Shown here: one piece after another, positions 7,568 to 8,893 of the stretch
Layout: every line of letters starts with the position of its first letter
Position numbering within the stretch: position 1 is the first letter of the stretch
NCBI GenBank assembly: GCA_015492755.1
Contig: WGEM01000165.1
Span: forward strand, 1-8,893
Direction: 5' to 3'
DNA length: 8,893 nt
DNA from: Gemmatimonadota bacterium
Lineage (GTDB): Bacteria; Gemmatimonadota; Gemmatimonadetes; Longimicrobiales; Gaopeijiaceae
Translations under genes and position numbers: made by a program
The notes under the pieces: generated by a model
The model's database searches: none
Told to the model about the DNA's origin: nothing
Seen by the model: the letters and a program-made list of their open reading frames with translations, nothing else

Positions 7568-8893
7568 CCCGGCTCGATCCCACGGTCCGGCTGGCGGTGG
7601 ACGCCATCCGCGTCCTCTCCATGGACGCGGTGCAGCGCGCCAACTCCGGGCATCCCGGCGCACCGATGGCGCTGGCGCCGGTGGGGTACGTCCTCTTCCA
7701 CCGCCACCTGAGGCACAACCCGAAGGATCCGGGCTGGCCCGATCGCGACCGCTTCGTGCTCTCCAACGGGCACGCCTCCATGCTCCTGTACTCGCTCCTC
7801 CACCTCAGCGGCTACGAGCTGACGCTGGACGACATCAAGAACTTCCGGCAGTGGGGCTCGCCCACCGCGGGGCATCCGGAGTACGGGCACGCTCCGGGGG
7901 TGGAGACCACGACGGGACCGCTGGGGCAGGGTGTGGCCACCTCGGTGGGGATGGCGCTGGCGGAGCGCTGGCTCGCCGCCCGCTTCAACCGGCCGGGGCA
8001 CGAGATCGTCGATCACTTCACCTATGCGCTCTGCTCCGACGGCGATCTCATGGAAGGCATCTCCCACGAGGCCGCCGAGCTGGCGGGGCACCAGAGGCTG
8101 GGCAAGCTCATCTGGATCTTCGACGACAACCGCATCACCATTGAGGGCTCCACCGACCTGGCCAGCTCCACCGACCAAGAGGAACGCTTCCGGTCCTACG
8201 GCTGGCACGTGACCCACGTGCACGACGGCAATGACCTGGAGGCCATCGACCTGGCCATCCGGGAGGCGCAGAGCGAACGGGACAGGCCGAGCCTCATCGT
8301 GCTCCGCACCGTCATCGCCTACGGGAGTCCCAACAAGGCCGGCTCGGCGTCGGCGCACGGAGCGCCGCTGGGCGAGGACGAGGTCATCGCCACCAAGAAG
8401 AACCTCGGATACCCGTCGCTGGAACCCTTCTGGGTGGATGATGCGGCGCGGGCCCACTGGCTCGAGTGCGTGGAGAAAGGCAAGCGGCTCCAGGAGGCCT
8501 GGGAGGCCCGCCTCGCCCTCTACCGGGCGGAGCACCCGGAAGAGGCCGCCGAGCTGGAGCGCATGCTGGCGGGTCGGCTGCCGGACGGCTGGGACGCCCA
8601 CGTCCCGGACCTCACCCGTGTGGACGCGTCCGACGCCACGCGCGGGTGGTCGGGGAAGGTGATTCAGGGGCTGGCCCGGGGGATCCCCGAACTGGTGGGG
8701 GGATCGGCGGACCTCGGGGGGTCCAACAAGACCGACATCGCCGGCGCCGAGGATCTCCTCCCCGACACGCCCGGTGGGCGTGTGGTGCACTACGGGGTGC
8801 GGGAGCACGCCATGGGGGGCATCATGAACGGGATGTCGCTGCACGGCGGCCCGCGCCCCTACGGAGGCACCTTCCTGGTCTTCTCCGACTACA
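7564..8893 (+). CDS. tkt: Transketolase, N-terminal part, cut by the window end
   Basis: The frame is open from ATG 7564 to the window edge, giving 443 complete codons of a protein normally near 650-690 residues. It transfers two-carbon ketol units between sugar phosphates using thiamine diphosphate, in the pentose phosphate pathway or Calvin cycle. The pyrophosphate-binding domain shows NSGHPGAPM (H30), SNGHASM (H70), [22 protein letters not shown] (102-123; H104), the cofactor and metal motif SDGDLMEG (158-165; D159) through DDN (N189), and AHGAPLG (H265). The second domain starts near 355 with [18 protein letters not shown] (379-390) and REHAM, whose E414 matches the catalytic glutamate that activates the cofactor. 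It breaks off in GTFLVFSDY. All expected catalytic residues in this part are present. The start overlaps the leuS stop by 4 nt, and no strong ribosome site precedes it, so translational coupling to leuS is likely. Confidence 0.97.
   Translation, partial: MTRLDPTVRLAVDAIRVLSMDAVQRANSGHPGAPMALAPVGYVLFHRHLRHNPKDPGWPDRDRFVLSNGHASMLLYSLLHLSGYELTLDDIKNFRQWGSPTAGHPEYGHAPGVETTTGPLGQGVATSVGMALAERWLAARFNRPGHEIVDHFTYALCSDGDLMEGISHEAAELAGHQRLGKLIWIFDDNRITIEGSTDLASSTDQEERFRSYGWHVTHVHDGNDLEAIDLAIREAQSERDRPSLIVLRTVIAYGSPNKAGSASAHGAPLGEDEVIATKKNLGYPSLEPFWVDDAARAHWLECVEKGKRLQEAWEARLALYRAEHPEEAAELERMLAGRLPDGWDAHVPDLTRVDASDATRGWSGKVIQGLARGIPELVGGSADLGGSNKTDIAGAEDLLPDTPGGRVVHYGVREHAMGGIMNGMSLHGGPRPYGGTFLVFSDY

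Noticed and set aside
5069..7663. 864-codon open frame on the minus strand opposite leuS
   Set aside because: It mirrors the whole leuS gene. Its translation is low-complexity, His/Arg/Val/Gly-rich and matches no family, as expected for an antisense shadow of a high-GC gene. leuS has every family motif.
7528..8844. 438-codon open frame on the minus strand at the right end
   Set aside because: It lies opposite the transketolase, whose catalytic motifs are unmistakable. The antisense product is compositionally biased and has no recognisable domain.

Overview
This is an 8.9-kb, gene-dense, strongly GC-rich bacterial segment, judged by eye from G/C-dominated third codon positions; I did not compute the exact value. 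Two proteins have lipoprotein-like or secretory N-termini and one belongs to the prohibitin/SPFH membrane family, which suggests a diderm bacterium. The mix of genes and the unusual leucyl-tRNA synthetase subtype would fit Gemmatimonadota or a similar GC-rich phylum. That assignment is a low-confidence guess without a marker tree.

Layout. Left, + strand, 23-3027: a tight three-gene cluster. It encodes a prohibitin-like SPFH membrane protein (23-832, possibly starting before the window), a PF10023/COG4324-type predicted zinc aminopeptidase with a lipoprotein signal (839-1921), and an exported, probably lipidated protein of unknown family (1918-3027). The gaps are 6 nt and a 4-nt ATGA overlap, so the three are probably co-transcribed. 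Middle, - strand: a half-size ABC exporter (3043-4962), convergent with the cluster and separated from it by only 15 nt. Right, + strand: leuS (5114-7567), encoding leucyl-tRNA synthetase, and the first 443 codons of a transketolase (7564 to the window edge), joined by a second ATGA overlap.

The only real intergenic region is 4963-5113, between the divergent ABC exporter and leuS. It holds one AT-rich patch with a plausible sigma-70-like promoter for leuS, an inverted repeat in the predicted leuS leader, and a good Shine-Dalgarno sequence that sets the likely ABC exporter start.

How the genes relate. The left cluster looks like an envelope module: an SPFH scaffold next to a metallopeptidase predicted to face the periplasm and an exported partner of unknown role. 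The right side is housekeeping (tRNA charging and the pentose phosphate/Calvin carbon shuttle). No mobile element, CRISPR array, RNA gene or phage feature was seen. The most interesting points are the HVGN (not HIGH) and GIHSE (not GLPAE) active-site motifs in LeuRS, and the SPFH-aminopeptidase-unknown lipoprotein trio.
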